From positions 186,001-250,000 of the forward strand of contig JACKQL020000054.1 in the NCBI GenBank assembly GCA_018296165.2: a stretch of 64,000 bases of DNA, written 5' to 3'. The notes under the pieces are model-generated. The model saw only the letters and a list, made by a program, of their open reading frames with translations, had not been told where the DNA came from and made no database searches. A program made the translations under genes and the position numbers. The DNA is from Termitomyces sp. T153. Its lineage: Eukaryota > Basidiomycota > Agaricomycetes > Agaricales > Lyophyllaceae. Shown piece after piece: positions 1-12,194 of the stretch; positions within the stretch are counted from its first letter, which is position 1; each line of letters opens with the position of its first letter.

Positions 1-548
1 TGCTCACGGTCCTTTCCGCAACTTCGTTTGATCCACTACCGCCTTGCGCAGAGACCTTGCCGACATGCGGAAGCGGTCGAAAGAGAGAATGATTGAGAAT
101 TGAGACGCTTATGGTTGTGAATATTGTTTGGTTCAATGGCTGGCTTCGTGTCCTTCAAGTTCTATATGTCTCAAGTATCCCACGAGTCGATGTTCTCCAA
201 CCCTAGCACTATCCTCCTTTCATTTCTTTCGCCGCATACACCGTTTCATATTGGATCTCTTTTCGTTAGAATCAGTTCACGATCGCATGGCCAAGATGGC
301 TTTACCAACTCGGTCCTTTCCTCTCAGGTTTGCCTTGCGCCTGAGTATCTCTAGCGTCCCCGGGTCATGATAAGAAAGGCATCATCTGCTTTGTTTCTTA
401 CAAGCTTAGTACGACTATCTTGGATCATGGATGCAAATGAGTGACTTCCTTGTCCCGAGTCGAGTGGCGTCGTGAGTATTCTCTGTTCTACTTTTAAATA
501 CTAATAACGATTCATTCGGACGTCCTCCATTCTATTTCGCTATGCCAT
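1..548. other. Intergenic stretch with no supported gene
   Basis: Short open frames exist on the plus strand between about 124 and 370, but they overlap in two frames and show no domain or secretion signal. I see no tRNA. Positions 10-60 and 310-350 share a loosely similar GGTCCTTTCC...GCCTTGCGC pattern, which may be a decayed repeat. Confidence 0.5.
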
Positions 549-1407
549 TCAATGATGATCAATTGCAACGAGCTCTACTTTGCCCTCACAGGGTCTCTTC
601 ACCCAATCCATGACTTCAGCATTGCTCCAATCAATCAACTCTGCCTGCCATTTCCCATTGCCAGTCTCGTGAAAGACGTAGTTATGATGATGGATATCTC
701 TGATGATTCAAAACCAAAATACATAGGACATATGTGAGTTATGTAAGTGTTGGTCACGAACAAAAACTCACAGGTGTCTTAGGCCATAAGTGGTTTCGTA
801 ATGCTGGAAAGCTTTGTATTCCATGTCGAAGAGGACATCAGAGAGGGCGCCGTTCGCTTTCTTGTTTGCAATCTCAAATGGCTCTCCCATCTTACGCATG
901 ACAAGATAAAAAATGCTCTTGTCTGCGTTATGTCCCCACCCAAAGAATTGGTGAACGGTTCTGAGATTGCGGACTTCATCTCTGACTTCGTCCTCCCTTT
1001 CCTTATTGCGTATGATCTTGAGGACGGCGGGCTGACCATCGTACGTTGTCAACAACGTTTTGCTATTCTTCCAGCTGTTCTCCAGCCATGAGCACCGCCT
1101 GTTGGACTAGGCCATTCTGCCGCTTCACTACATGCTGTGCGCATGATACTTTAGACTGTTTGGAGCTCGGTCGTCCGGGATATCCATTTATATCTCCCTT
1201 TACGCCCTCGAATGGGCAGGCACTGTACTAGGTATTCTCGGAGCCGCGACCGTGCGTAAGGAATCCTAATTCATCTTCATCATTTTGAATGCTGTTCTTG
1301 ATACTTAATCGACGTACCCTTTTTGTTCCACGATGTGATACTGTTAACAACGGAGCGGCGGAGACGATATTCAAAAGAAAGAAGACGGCAAGCAAATTGA
1401 TATGCAT
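549..1407 (-). CDS. Secreted kinase-fold protein, apparently frameshifted
   Basis: The start at 1407 gives a classic signal peptide (MHINLLAVFFLLNIVSAAP) ending near residue 18-19. Exon 1 ends at 1318 before GTACGT. Exon 2 starts near 1233 after CTAG. A further intron lies between about 762 and 705. The kinase-fold marks are a beta-3 lysine (AVLKIIR), a catalytic loop DIHHHN after the last intron, and ELIDWSNA in the place of the metal-binding DFG. The stop is at 549-551. Between exon 2 (frame ending AGEQLEE-stop near 1065) and the next coding stretch (NSKTLLTTYDGQPAVLK) the frame shifts by one base around 1066-1074, with no convincing intron. This is either a disabled gene or a base error. 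Related secreted kinase-like proteins occur in agaricomycetes; substrate and role are unknown. Confidence 0.6.
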
Positions 1408-2091
1408 GGTGTTAATCAAGGATGTTCGAAAGTGGATTGAAGGTTAAAGGAGGTTCAGCCTGGGGAATGATATCGAAAACATCAATCTTTATACCCAGAG
1501 GATTTCCTGACCGATCAGATGCGTACTTCATCAGAGCTAATCGATTGGATCAGGGTGAACACACTGTTCGAAGCCCGGTAGTTGTATGTAGAAGGTCCTT
1601 TTAGATAGCCCCCAGACTTCGAGCCGGGCGGCCGACTGGTATGTTGGAGAGGGACGCGTCAAATGTTCAGTGGTCGCGTCGAAGCGACCCAAGGCTCAAC
1701 AAGACTCGCCGCCTGGGACAAATATTAAAGCCTTAACTTCTAGACTCTGCTGTCAAAAACTGTACCCGTATGGTAAAGATTTGAGCACTCATCTCGGGAG
1801 TTGCATACTGATAAAGGATTTTGTTGATTGAAATGCTGGTGGGTTCAGCCCGAATCATCGATATCAATTGTGGGTCCAAATTCTGATAGAACACATGGGC
1901 AAACACGTTTCTTTCAGATCCCTCAGCGCGTCCTTGGACTTGTCACGGAGGCTCGTAGGGATACATAATCCAAATTATAACCAATCTCCTGGGATTCCTT
2001 GCTTTCGCGGGACAATACAACTCTCACCTCTCCGAATTGCACTCCTCTGGCACCAGCAACCTCGTAGGCCTTGTCATTTTTTTGGACTGCC
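1408..2091. other. Intergenic region between divergent genes
   Basis: This 0.7 kb separates the secreted kinase-fold gene (-) from an F-box gene (+), so it probably holds both promoters. Small frames at 1422-1604 and 1868-2179 show no recognisable product. Confidence 0.5.
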
Positions 2092-3544
2092 ATGCATTCG
2101 CCGCATTCTCTTCAAGATACATTCGTTTCCAAGCTCTTCCCTAACCCACCCCAGACGAATCTACCGCTTGAGATTATAGAATTAGTGATTGACGAAGTCG
2201 ATCCATCTTATCTTCTAAAGCTGTCTCTAGTCTCCAAAGCTGCTTTAAGACGAAGTCGCGTACGTTTGTTCAGTAGCCTTTCTTTCATTAAAGACGATGG
2301 GACTCGTTGGATTCACGAGACGCTCCCTAAAGAGGGCACCGTAGATCATCAGTTGGATTGTTTTCTCGACTTGCTCCAAAGTCCACACAACACCATCGCC
2401 ACCAGTATCAAAAACCTCCACCTCCATTATCTCTTCAATTCGAAATGCTACGAATATGGGCCACGGGATGAAATGCACCTGGTTGCAACAAAATTGTCCC
2501 AGCTTGCCTGTCTTCGGCTGAGTTCACTGAATTGGAATAACATACCCCGTCACATCCTCGAGTGGATACAGGCCCTTCCAGCGACGGAGTTGCAGATTGA
2601 ATCAACGAACTTTCAAACACTCGGATTCATCAAACTACTTCAAAGTTCCTTGATTACGCATGCTTCCCTCAAACTCTCTTTCTGTGGCATCCGAATCAAA
2701 GATGAAAAAAATACGAAGAATCTTACATCTCATTCTCACATTTTCGCACAAAAATACCAATTTTCAGCACTCGACATCACTTCCCTTCTCCTTTTTCGTG
2801 ATGTTTGGGATTATGCCATGACTACTGGGGCCCATATCATGGTTCACAAATTGTTTCTTCACCTGAAGACTACTGGTTCTCCGTACACAGACTACATCCC
2901 TGCATTGCCATTTCTAAACGCTACCTTATGCCGAATTGGACCTTGTCTGGAGTCATTGTGCTTGGCACTTGGGGACCATGAAGGTAAGCGCTGCGAACTC
3001 TGGATGGATACAGAGCTAAATCAGTGCGCCCCAGCTGAGAGAGGATTGTACCGAAAGCTCGATCTGTCCCGATGCACAGCCCTTGAGGCTATTCATGTGG
3101 GAGTTATCATTCTAGGCCAACAAGAAGCAGATATGGAGAAAGTGTGGGACCATCTGAACCGTCTAACGCCTTCTCTTATTGAAAGTGTGGGCTTCATCTT
3201 GCATGCAAGCATGATCTCCTCAGCCGAATACCCGAAGTTTTTGTTCGAGTTCCCTTGGAAGGACACGATCCACCAACTAACGTGTCTGTTTCCCTTGTTG
3301 AAACGAGTCAAGTTCACAATCGGTTACTTTCACCCTGCCCACGGAAAGGAACTTCCCATTCATCTAGAAGCAATCAAGAGTGACATCCACACACTTAAAA
3401 CCTCTGTCAAAGTCATTTTTAAAGCAGATACAGAGACGAACTTCCATCTGGGGGTAAGTATATCTCCCTTTTCAGTTGCTATACCCTTTTGCTGACAGTC
3501 GTTCTTGGTAGTTTCGATTTCCATGGAGATTATGTTATTTCTAA
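2092..3544 (+). CDS. F-box protein
   Basis: Predicted protein of about 464 aa in two exons (2092-3453 and 3512-3544) with a 58-bp GTAAGT..TAG intron. The second exon adds only ten residues (FRFPWRLCYF). The ATG at 2092 places an F-box-like motif at residues about 20-60 (LPLEIIELVIDEV...LLKLSLVSKA). The rest is leucine-rich, as in the large F-box families of mushroom fungi. F-box proteins usually bind Skp1 and act as substrate adaptors of SCF ubiquitin ligases; the target here is unknown. An upstream in-frame ATG at 2071 exists, but the 2092 start sits closer to the F-box. It is divergent from the secreted kinase-fold gene. Confidence 0.7.
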
Positions 3545-3984
3545 AACATTCAACAAAGGTCAGCGAAAGGTGGAATAGGCAAGGGCACACGGTCATTGGT
3601 CGTTGGTGTAGGTTACCGCCCCCCTCTTTTTATTGTAATTCTCGGACATGCTCTTTCTCCCTTTCGTACAAGAATGGACAGTAAAAATATTATATACCTT
3701 GTGCGGTGCAGGCCTCAAGAGCAGTCTGCAACGGGATGGCGTACACAGCAAACAAGAAGAGAAGATGAAAAGATGAAATTGCATCAGGTTTTGCGGGTAT
3801 AATTGTGAAGAAAGGAAAGGGGGTCCAACCTCAGGACAAAACAGATTGAACTTGTCGGTTTATAACCCCCATCCATACCTCGTTGTGTTCCAGTTTTGAT
3901 CGCAGTGACTAAATAAGGCTACCGGGCAGGAGAGACGAAGTCAGAAGTAGCCGCTTCTCTGCCCATAACAAAGGCGGAGGAAAC
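3545..3984. other. Convergent intergenic spacer
   Basis: 440 bases between the ends of two convergent F-box genes. I see only short unsupported frames. It presumably holds the two 3' untranslated regions. Confidence 0.5.
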
Positions 3985-5784
3985 CTAAGAACGAGAAGAT
4001 ACAGGAGATAGAGGCAGAGACACACCCTCCAGCTCTCTAAACATCGAAGCAAAGATAGATGGTTCCCTCGTCTTTTCCATCCATCGACACTGGTCCAACA
4101 ACTCTCTCAACTCTTCAATCCCATGACCATGTTCCTGTGATGGAATCAACTCAGACTCAACTTCCTCTTCTTCTTCCCAATCTCCTTCGCTGTCCTCATC
4201 CTCATCCTCATCCTCCTCTTCCTCTGCAACATCTTCTGCCTCATCATTAGGCAACGTCCCCAACAAAGCCCCCGTACAATCCTCCAACCGTATCCCCTGC
4301 GCAGTCAACATATCCCACCACTTATCATACCTCGCCATCCCTCCGCCCTCTTCCGACGGTCCATCCGCATCGTTCAAATCACGCAGCATCGCCGAACTCA
4401 ACGCACGCACAGTCTGCAATCCCGGAAAATTCGTCTTGTTGAGCGCAGCCACATTCAAGTCGTTCGATCGCCCAATCACATGTCCCCTAAGCGGGTCTTC
4501 CGCCGCGTACTGTGCTGCGTAGCCAACGCCGAACGCGTACATTAGGCCATGTAGACCGATCACCCTGATGTTAGGATGGGCCGTATGGACGAGCGTGCTC
4601 ATCGGCTCGGTCGTGGCCATAGCGGTCGTCAGACTCCCAGACGCAGGCATTGCTTCTTCGGGTGGCTGGAGGCGCCAGTCAGCGTTGAAGCTGAACGAGA
4701 TGAGTTTCGGGCAGAGGTCAAGGACCTCAGGGACGTCCAATGTGGGTATACAGTTGAGGTCGAGGTAGGTAAGTCCCGCACCGTGAGCAGTGAGGAACGA
4801 GACAATGTCGGGCTGGTCGTGGCGGTGGTTGATAGAGTCGAACGATGCACATTGTAGAGAAGGGAATGTCCACCCCGTGGCTTCCTCGATGAATTGCCCG
4901 AATAGCCCACGAAGCGATAGTTGTTGGAGATGAGGGAGGGATATTTGAAGATCCGCGGCGGATCCTAAAGGGACGCCTTCTTGATCGTCATCGGACTTTG
5001 ACTCAAAGTCGATGTGGGCGCAGATGACGGAAGGGAGGGAGTCGAGCGCCCAAATCACCTTAGGTAGGAGTTCACACGAGACGTGCCAGTGGACCGTGCG
5101 TAGTGATTTCAACGCATACGTTGCCAGAGTGTCTGCGACGGGGCCGAAAGTTTCACCCATGGGCACATCGATTATGAATATTTCGAGATTGGGGCAGTGT
5201 TTAATGATGGATTTCAAAGCTTCGTCGAGACCTTGCATCGTGATACTGCGTGAATGACGACATACGTGGATCCTTTTGGTCCACCATCCTAATGAGGAAG
5301 ATATTGTCGTTGCTGCTGAGGACGACGAGTCGAGTGTCGCACATAGCGAGAGAAGGTTCTTTGGTTCGTTAAAGAACAGACATCGAAACATCAATTCTGC
5401 ACCGATGCGATGCCAGGATTTGCATGTTGAAATGATAGCCTGCATAGATGAGGATCATTAGCTTCGTTGGTCGTGAATTATTAATGCTACATGGAAAAAA
5501 TAGATCCTGGCTCTGGTTCTTCGATTGAACTCTTTGTCAGCCAACAAAGAACAGGATTGAAGAAGATTCTTCGAAATAAAGCAATGACTTACCTTCTTCG
5601 TAGCATAACTCCTTCGCTGTATAAAGTTCAAGGTATCCGAAGGCCGTCTCAGTGCCCATTTACTAGCGAATCCTTTGACCCAGGTTGATTCTGACATCAT
5701 CGTTGGCAGGCCATACTGAAAGATTACGTCCTCATCGGCAGCAATATCAAAGATCTGAGCCCATATTTCGGAGGGGAGATCCAT
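3985..5784 (-). CDS. F-box/LRR-like protein with acidic C-terminal tract
   Basis: Two exons: 5784-5593 (64 codons) and 5439-3985 (484 codons plus stop), split by a 153-bp intron (GTAAGT..GCAG). The start at 5784 opens with MDLPSEIWAQIFDIAADEDV, a typical N-terminal F-box. The same helix continues across the intron (AIISTCKSWHRIGAELMFRCLFF). The body has irregular leucine-rich repeats (LPHLQQLSLRG, LTYLDLNCI). Near the C-terminus, about 4135-4240, is an almost uninterrupted Glu/Asp tract encoded by a GAG/GAT-rich low-complexity stretch. A role as an SCF adaptor is inferred from the family; the target is unknown. An upstream in-frame extension to 5916 is possible but would put about 44 residues before the F-box. 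Confidence 0.75.
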
Positions 5785-7723
5785 AGTAATTTCTTGCTCG
5801 GTATAATCGGTATACAATATCTTGAAGCTCGCCCCTTGGAAATCACAAGTCGTCAGGCCATCGAACGGAACGTTGAGCAGAAAATCGTTTAACAAGGAGG
5901 ATGTTCGAAATGTCACGCGCCGTCACATATCACAGTGTGGATGGAACGTGTTTCATCACGTGTACGTGTCGTATCCAGCACGTGGTAGACGAAGAATTAC
6001 GACGCGTCCGAGTCTCGGATCTCAAGTCCGAAGGGACCGAAGTAATTTGAGCATCAATGGACATTTGAAGAGGGCAGAATAAACGATCTATCTTTAATTA
6101 CCCTCAAGTGGCCCCAAGTAAACGTAAACTCCCTACATCTTTTGCCGTAACGACATACAGAGAACTCTAACCCTCGGCCATACTGAATCCTGATAAAGTA
6201 CTTGTGATCATGGCATAAGCACAGATGGAAGTTCTTCAACGTGTTCTACGACGATCTAACACCTCGTCGCTGACAATAGAAAGGTTCTTCCCGGTGGTGA
6301 CGGTCTCCCCTACGGTTCATACAGATCATCTGGTCACCGGGAACAGTGAGAAGTATTCTCGATGTCTCATGTTGCACATGGAAATGAGACACCAAAGTCG
6401 GAGAAGTGTCTAGGGCTTGGCGACAAAGATAATTTTGACTGTGAACCCATGTGAACGACTGTTCGAGAAGAGAAGGTGGCAAAAATCTAGAGTGAGGCGC
6501 GCCAAGTACTCTGTGATCTCCTGAGATTTCTTGAACGTTTAAATCGCCAAAGACTTCATGAACACGAATTTGAATGGACACACAGATAGCAAGTGAAAGA
6601 AAGCCTGGAAAAGGGCTAATATGTGGGGGCGGCGGTTACGGGAAAGGAAAGGTGTGAATGATATATCCACAACCCTCACCGCATTCCAACGGTTCCATTA
6701 TTTCTAAGCGATTGAAAGTTAATGATATCACGTCCATGATCAAGAAAAGCGAGCGTCAAGGAACGTGCTGTTGAAGTGGTCATTTACTTAGCAAGCGCAA
6801 GCGTCGTTGCTGTAAGCGCGTGCGAACGGCGAACCCATTTCCGGAAAATTTAATCAAAAATTGACGAGTGATCGTGGCACCGATCTTCCTGATTAGGATA
6901 CAATCTCTATAATATCCTTTGATTATCGATTAGTACTTTATGCCCACATACCGCGGCAGTCGGCAGATATAACGATGTTTTTGCTATAGTATTTGCTTGT
7001 TAGTTTAATTTCATTTGGATATAAAGCATGGCTCAAAGTTGAACGAAGGCAAGATGCTCAGAACTCGTCGAGTCCCTCCTCAACGACTTTATTTTCCGTT
7101 TGCCGTACAATATGCTAGCGGACCAGGAATGTTCTGATTTCCTGCCACATGCACGTCGGAGTTTGAATGACATCGCGTCAAGCACTGTGATGACTGCGAT
7201 GATTCGTGACTCGTTTATGAGACATTCGTAGGGTGTCTATACTGAAAAAGGGATTTCTTCTTGGAACATTTCAACATCGAGAAGAGAGAGGTACTGAGGG
7301 TGCACAGGGACATCCCGGCATATGTATTTCCAATTCGGCATATTACTGAATCAATTTACAATCACACAGCCATTCAAACTCAGATAAACATGCTGACTGT
7401 AGTCGTAACACGTTAGTAGCAAGAACTTAGTAATTTTCAAGTCCGAGGCGTCAAACAAATTATAAGAGCATCAAAGAGCTGATGCAATCTCCGTTGTTAC
7501 GACTAGGATCGGACTTTTGTGTTCACAAAGGGGGTGCACTTGTTAGACATCCGGTAGTTAGAATTGATTGTCGGGGCATCTCTTTCGGATTTGTAACCTT
7601 TGTCCCACGAAAACCCACGCGTTTCTGGAAGAAAACTATATAGGACAGTGCTGTCAGATTATAAAGAGGTACTTTACCGAGTGTCTGAGTGATCCTGGTT
7701 GACCAACAGACCCTAATCAGGCC
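5785..7723. other. Long intergenic region with a weak minus-strand coding relic
   Basis: Nearly 2 kb without a convincing gene. A minus-strand frame at 6581-6246 (111 codons) and another at 6239-6054 could be a decayed C-terminal part of an F-box-type protein, but I cannot name a domain and there is no good start. The 6600-7700 part shows nothing recognisable except probable promoter sequence for the downstream quinone reductase. Confidence 0.35.
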
Positions 7724-8725
7724 ATGTGTTTCCCAAACAAACGCCAAAAGGATAATTTCGACGACAACGCGAACCAAAACAAATCCAGTACAAAAGCCGC
7801 AACCACTCCAGCCGCTTCTACTTCAGCTCCAGCTCCTCAACCAGCTGTCGCTTCCACTGTTCCCGTCCTTCCTCCAGTAGCTCCTTACCAAACCGAAGTA
7901 ACGACAATGGCCCCCAAGGTCGCCATCATTATCTACTCCACCTATGGCCACATTGCCAAGCGTACGTATCGTGTTACGCGTCGTGAACGATGGCTTACAA
8001 CGTTCGACAGTCGCTGAGTCTGTCAAGCAAGGCGTCCACGAAGCCGGCGGATCTGCGACGATCTTCCAGTACGTTCTGTTTCATTGATTGTCCCCACTGC
8101 TCACCGATGGCACAGGGTTCCCGAGACCCTCCCCGACAACGTCTTGGCCTTGATGCACGCGCCTCCCAAGGCTGACTACCCCATCATTACTCTCGAAGAG
8201 TTCGTCAAGTATGATGCCTACATCTTCGGTATCCCCACCCGATTTGGTACCATGCCTGCTCAGTGGAAGGTATGTGTAGTTCGCGAACCTTGTTTAACCT
8301 TTTTAATCATCAGTATCTAGACCTTCTGGGATTCCACTGGTGGTCTGTGGGCCTCTGGTGCTCTCTGGGGCAAGTATGCCTCGATCTTCACCTCCACCGC
8401 CGGCCCAGGCGGAGGACAGGAGACCACTGCTCTCAACACCATGTCCACCTTCACCCACCACGGCATCATTCACGTTCCTCTCGGCTACGCCCGCTGCTTC
8501 GGTGAGCTCAGCAATCTCGATGAGGTCCATGGTGGTACGTCCAAGTGATCATCGATGCTACCCCGAGACATTCATGTTGATCTTTTGTTCATTCCAGGAT
8601 CCCCCTGGGGTGCTGGAACCTTTGCCTCGAGCACTGGTGCTCGCCAGCCCAGCGAGCTCGAGCTGAAGGTTGCCAACGTCCAAGGCAGGGCCTTCTGGGA
8701 GGTTGTCTCCAAGGTCAAATTCTGA
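7724..8725 (+). CDS. Flavodoxin-like NAD(P)H:quinone oxidoreductase
   Basis: Five exons: 7724-7961, 8011-8068, 8116-8269, 8321-8534 and 8598-8725, encoding about 263 aa. All introns are about 46-63 bp with GTACGT or GTATGT donors. The N-terminus (MCFPNKRQK, then an Ala/Pro/Thr-rich linker of about 55 residues) precedes the flavodoxin fold: [15 protein letters not shown] (FMN phosphate loop), [15 protein letters not shown] (flavin binding), and the conserved [12 protein letters not shown] and [10 protein letters not shown] segments. It matches the WrbA family, which includes yeast Pst2/Ycp4, fission yeast Obr1 and wood-decay benzoquinone reductases. These enzymes reduce quinones by two electrons to avoid redox cycling. 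A second start lies at MAPKVAII, position 7909, and would give a form without the linker. The family call is firm; the exact substrate is not known. Confidence 0.93.
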
Positions 8726-9500
8726 ACACTGTATACGGATTTATAGGTTCGGTAGATCATATATTGTACCTGTACGTAGAAATATATCCAACTTATGTCC
8801 TTTCAACGAAGATGCGATATGTGGGTGAGGTTAGAGGGTAGAGGGCTTTCGGCTAATTATCTTCAGCTCGTATCTGAACGTTGTCTTGGGTAATAAAGAC
8901 TAACTAGAATGCTCATGGTCATATTCCTTAGAGTCGTTGCAGCGTTGAACGCTCTCTTTCCTTGACGGCCTGGACGACAGATCTATGATGATTCTGCGTG
9001 CATCGAGACACATCGGTAAATCGAAGTGATTCGAGTGACTGACAAAGATGAAGGGACTGGACCACATAAAGCGAGAAACATGATTAAGTCTTCCAATCGA
9101 TCGAATTATAGAGAAACATGACAAGTCCCCCTTCCAACGGATCGAATTATGAAGAAACATGGCAACATGGCAAGTCCCATACAAGGAATTGAAACAGGAT
9201 CAAAATACCGAGCGCGATACGCAGCACAAGAATGACTCCATGATACATCAGCACGGAGGAAGACTATCTTGCCTTGCAAAGCGGAACTTACTATGTAGCC
9301 AACGAGATCGGTAGCATGGCAGGAGACTCTGAGCGCCAGCAGAAGACCACCAAATATCTATATGTAGTAGATAGTCAGGAATTCAAACCTTATCTTTGCG
9401 TCCAACCGCTTAGTTCCGAAACCAATTCTGTATCCTGCACTGCAAACGTAATGATCGCCGGAGGCAAGAGGTGTTCCATCTCATTTGGGCTCAGAGTATC
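8726..9500. other. Intergenic region
   Basis: About 775 bases between the quinone reductase and the decayed membrane-protein cluster. Frames at 8900-9184 (-) and 9274-9510 (+) have no recognisable domain. A short repeated phrase (ATCGAATTATRRAGAAACATG) occurs twice near 9101-9160. Confidence 0.4.
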
Positions 9501-9676
9501 ATGTGCGTGATCTGCTGCGATAGTAGCGATACTATGATCCATCGGGTTCGTGTCCTCCCAGATGTAGACGAGGTGATTCTTCTCTACCGGCATTGTTCAA
9601 CGAAAGGAATAGTCTCGTTGATCATGATCGATGTGAACCTGTATATTAATCAGAGTTAGCCCTCAGGCTGTTCCCC
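9501..9676. repeat. Tandem duplication, unit 1
   Basis: This unit and 9694-9864 share long stretches: TAGCGATAC.ATGAT, GGTTCGTGTCCTCCCAGATG, AGACGAGGTGATTCT, TTCAACGAAAGGAAT and CTGTATATTAATCAGAGTTA. They are diverged direct copies of about 170 bp, one after the other. Confidence 0.8.
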
Positions 9677-9693
9677 GAGACGGAGTGGAATCG

Positions 9694-9864
9694 TGGACGT
9701 GATCTCCTGCGATTAGTAGCGATACCATGATATGCTGTATGGTTCGTGTCCTCCCAGATGCAGACGAGGTGATTCTACCAGCGCTTTTCAACGAAAGGAA
9801 TGGTCTGCTGATTATCACCGATGTGGAGCTGTATATTAATCAGAGTTAGCCCGGCTGTTCCCCC
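9694..9864. repeat. Tandem duplication, unit 2
   Basis: Second copy of the unit at 9501-9676, with point changes and small indels. It lies just downstream (in the sense of the minus strand) of the degenerate DUF6533-like copy. The same kind of flank (..TCATCACCGACGTRA..TATAT) follows the other two family members at about 12195-12400 and 13440-13650, so it is probably the old 3' flank of that gene family. Confidence 0.7.
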
Positions 9865-9869
9865 AGGGA

Positions 9870-11110
9870 TAGTTGGGGTCGGGCTCGGACATCAGATCTG
9901 GTCCAGAGGTAGAGAAAGCATCGAATATGAGTATCAAGGAGCACAAAGGAACGCACATGGCACTCATGAATTTCAATTGCTGTTCCTTGGGAGATCAGTT
10001 TTGCCATGATCAGTAATCAAGCTTCAAGCCCTATCTTACTCAATCGGCCAAATAGAAGATGAAGGAGGGATCGAAGACAAGTTTGTCAGAAAGTAGATGG
10101 CACCTTCAACTCGTATCCAAGGCTGCGTATGATACTGCCGAACAGCGGAAAACGTAGTGGCCAATGTCACTGTCAAGACCAAGGGTTCGAAACTCAGAAC
10201 AAGAGACGATGACATACAGTATCAGAAAACTAATCAGATGGCAGTAGAAGAATATTTAGACAGAGTGCGAGGTCATCGGTTATTCGACTCGCTACCTTGC
10301 AACGCATTTGAGTTCCCAAGATCCAATATAGTCCGAGGCAACAGTGCATTACCAGCTGTGGCAAGTTACTAATATGCTGGAGATTCCAGGAAGCTTGTCA
10401 ATGCATCGCCTCCTCTTGATGTGATGTAGAAAGCAAGCCCGAGTTGCCTCAAGAGATGGAAGGTGAAAACAAGCGCTAACCTCGAAGTGCATGTTTTTCC
10501 GAGACAAGATATAGACTCTGGAGATGATTCAGAACCGTGCGAATCACATCAGCGAGCCTCTCATGACAAGAATAATCCCGGAGGTTGTGAATATAAACAC
10601 TGTGTGAGGTGTACCTCACTTTGGCGAATCGATCGCACCTTGTGACAGTTTAGCGAACTTGTAAGGGAAAAATCCACATGTTTGTCTCAGATCATATTGG
10701 TTTACAGGAAGGTCGTTTGCTTACCGAAGACGTTCACGATGCTATCAAATCAAATTTTCATCACTGTACAAGTTCTCATTGACCTCTGACCATACAGGTC
10801 GAAAGTACGAGTGATAGATCGATACTATAGTTGCACCACGGAGCTAAATAAATGATGGATATATTTAGGACAAGGCCCACCGAAAAAAGGAAAAGACAAA
10901 CGTTATTTGACAAGATAAGACAGGCGCTCTTGTCATTAAACTGTGTATAGATCAAACCCAAAGCCAGGCAAATTTCATCTTGTGTTCCGTCAGCTGTGAA
11001 AAATCGTTGCCATCATCTCTGCTAGAAGCGTCAAGGAGTGGTCATGCACTAGAAGCGCCTAGGCGGCCGTGAAGTTGATGCGAAGCGAGTCAATACTAGA
11101 AATGCGTGAG
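9870..11110 (-). pseudogene. Degenerate DUF6533-like membrane protein copy
   Basis: Nucleotide-level likeness to the better-preserved copy at 13665-15321 runs through the region in the same order. Examples are CATCAGATCTGGTCYAGAG (about 9889 and 13657), CCAAGGCT...AAGACCAAGG.TCGAAGCTCAGA (about 10120-10200 and 13905-13985), GCAAGCCCGAGTTGC (about 10433 and 14283), the block near 10720-10770 against 14610-14690, and AGAAGCGTCAAG near 11025 against 14960. Frames are broken by many stops and indels, so no protein is expected. It marks an old tandem duplication on the minus strand. Confidence 0.6.
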
Positions 11111-12190
11111 ACGAGGTCAATCGAAATAAGGGTATTGTTACCGAGAAAGACAGAAAGAGCGCACAAACGTAAGATGTTGGGCGACGATGGGAGTATTTTT
11201 ATCCATCTTGGCAATCACAATTCGACCATACTCCCACTGCATCGGCACAATGAGTACAGCATCCTCTCCCAAAAAAAGGGACTGATGGATGAGATAAAAA
11301 ACCATTATGGTTTTCTTGATTAGCCGCCAACTTCTGGCAGTTAGCTCAACTCGGCCGCGGCAATGCAAAAAAGGTGCATATACGGAGAACCTGACTGGCT
11401 TGAAAGTTCTGATGTTCAAAAGCGGATGAATTTGCATGGGGCCACGAAGTAAAAGTGCTACATCGTGGCTTAACTGGATCTTTCAATTGCAAGGTCGCAT
11501 CGTTCCCACTCGGTATAGACTATCAGCGGTATTCTGAGATCTCCTGTGGTAGAATCATAGCATAGCATCATCAGGGCGCGTCATAGGTAGTAATAGTCTC
11601 CTCAAGTAACTGAGCCTGCTTTCCGTTCAATGTAGACATCTGCCTAGACGTGACACAGGAGAATGCATAAGGTAGATGAAATTTCAGTCTTCTTGATGCG
11701 ATGTTCGGTCTGGTGTGATTGGATAGAGTCATGGGTAAAATGTCTAGCTTGACTTACGACCTTTCTGGCAATCACCGGGGTCGCGCGGCGAATGCCTAGG
11801 ATACTCCGTGACATCCGAAGTCCTTCTATCTTGAATGCACAGCATAGCATTCACGAAATTCATGCTCAAAATTGCAAGGAATCTATATTAGCACAAAAGA
11901 CCTCATCATACGGACCAGTCCATAGCATGGGCCGCAACATATTGACAGCGTGTGACAGATAAGCTCTACGCTGCTCAAACCAACCTTTCGACCGAAATTG
12001 TCCATTAGATAACCATTAGCTTGAGAAATTCAGATGTTCGGCCGCTGTTGAAGTCTGCGCTACTATTTTAACAGCTTCCTCCTCATGTCGTGAGCCAAAA
12101 CTGTTGTCATGAGCAGATGACATATCATCCACCAGGTACTAGTACCAAGTAGTCGATCGCAAGAACTATTGTATTAATTCACTTCTGTTG
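11111..12190. other. Region between decayed paralogues
   Basis: About 1.1 kb with no convincing gene. A minus-strand frame at 11437-11138 (99 codons, no domain recognised) may be the decayed 5' exon of the pseudogene next to it. A second at 11850-11644 is also unrecognised. The rest shows nothing I can name. Confidence 0.35.
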
Positions 12191-12194
12191 TGTG

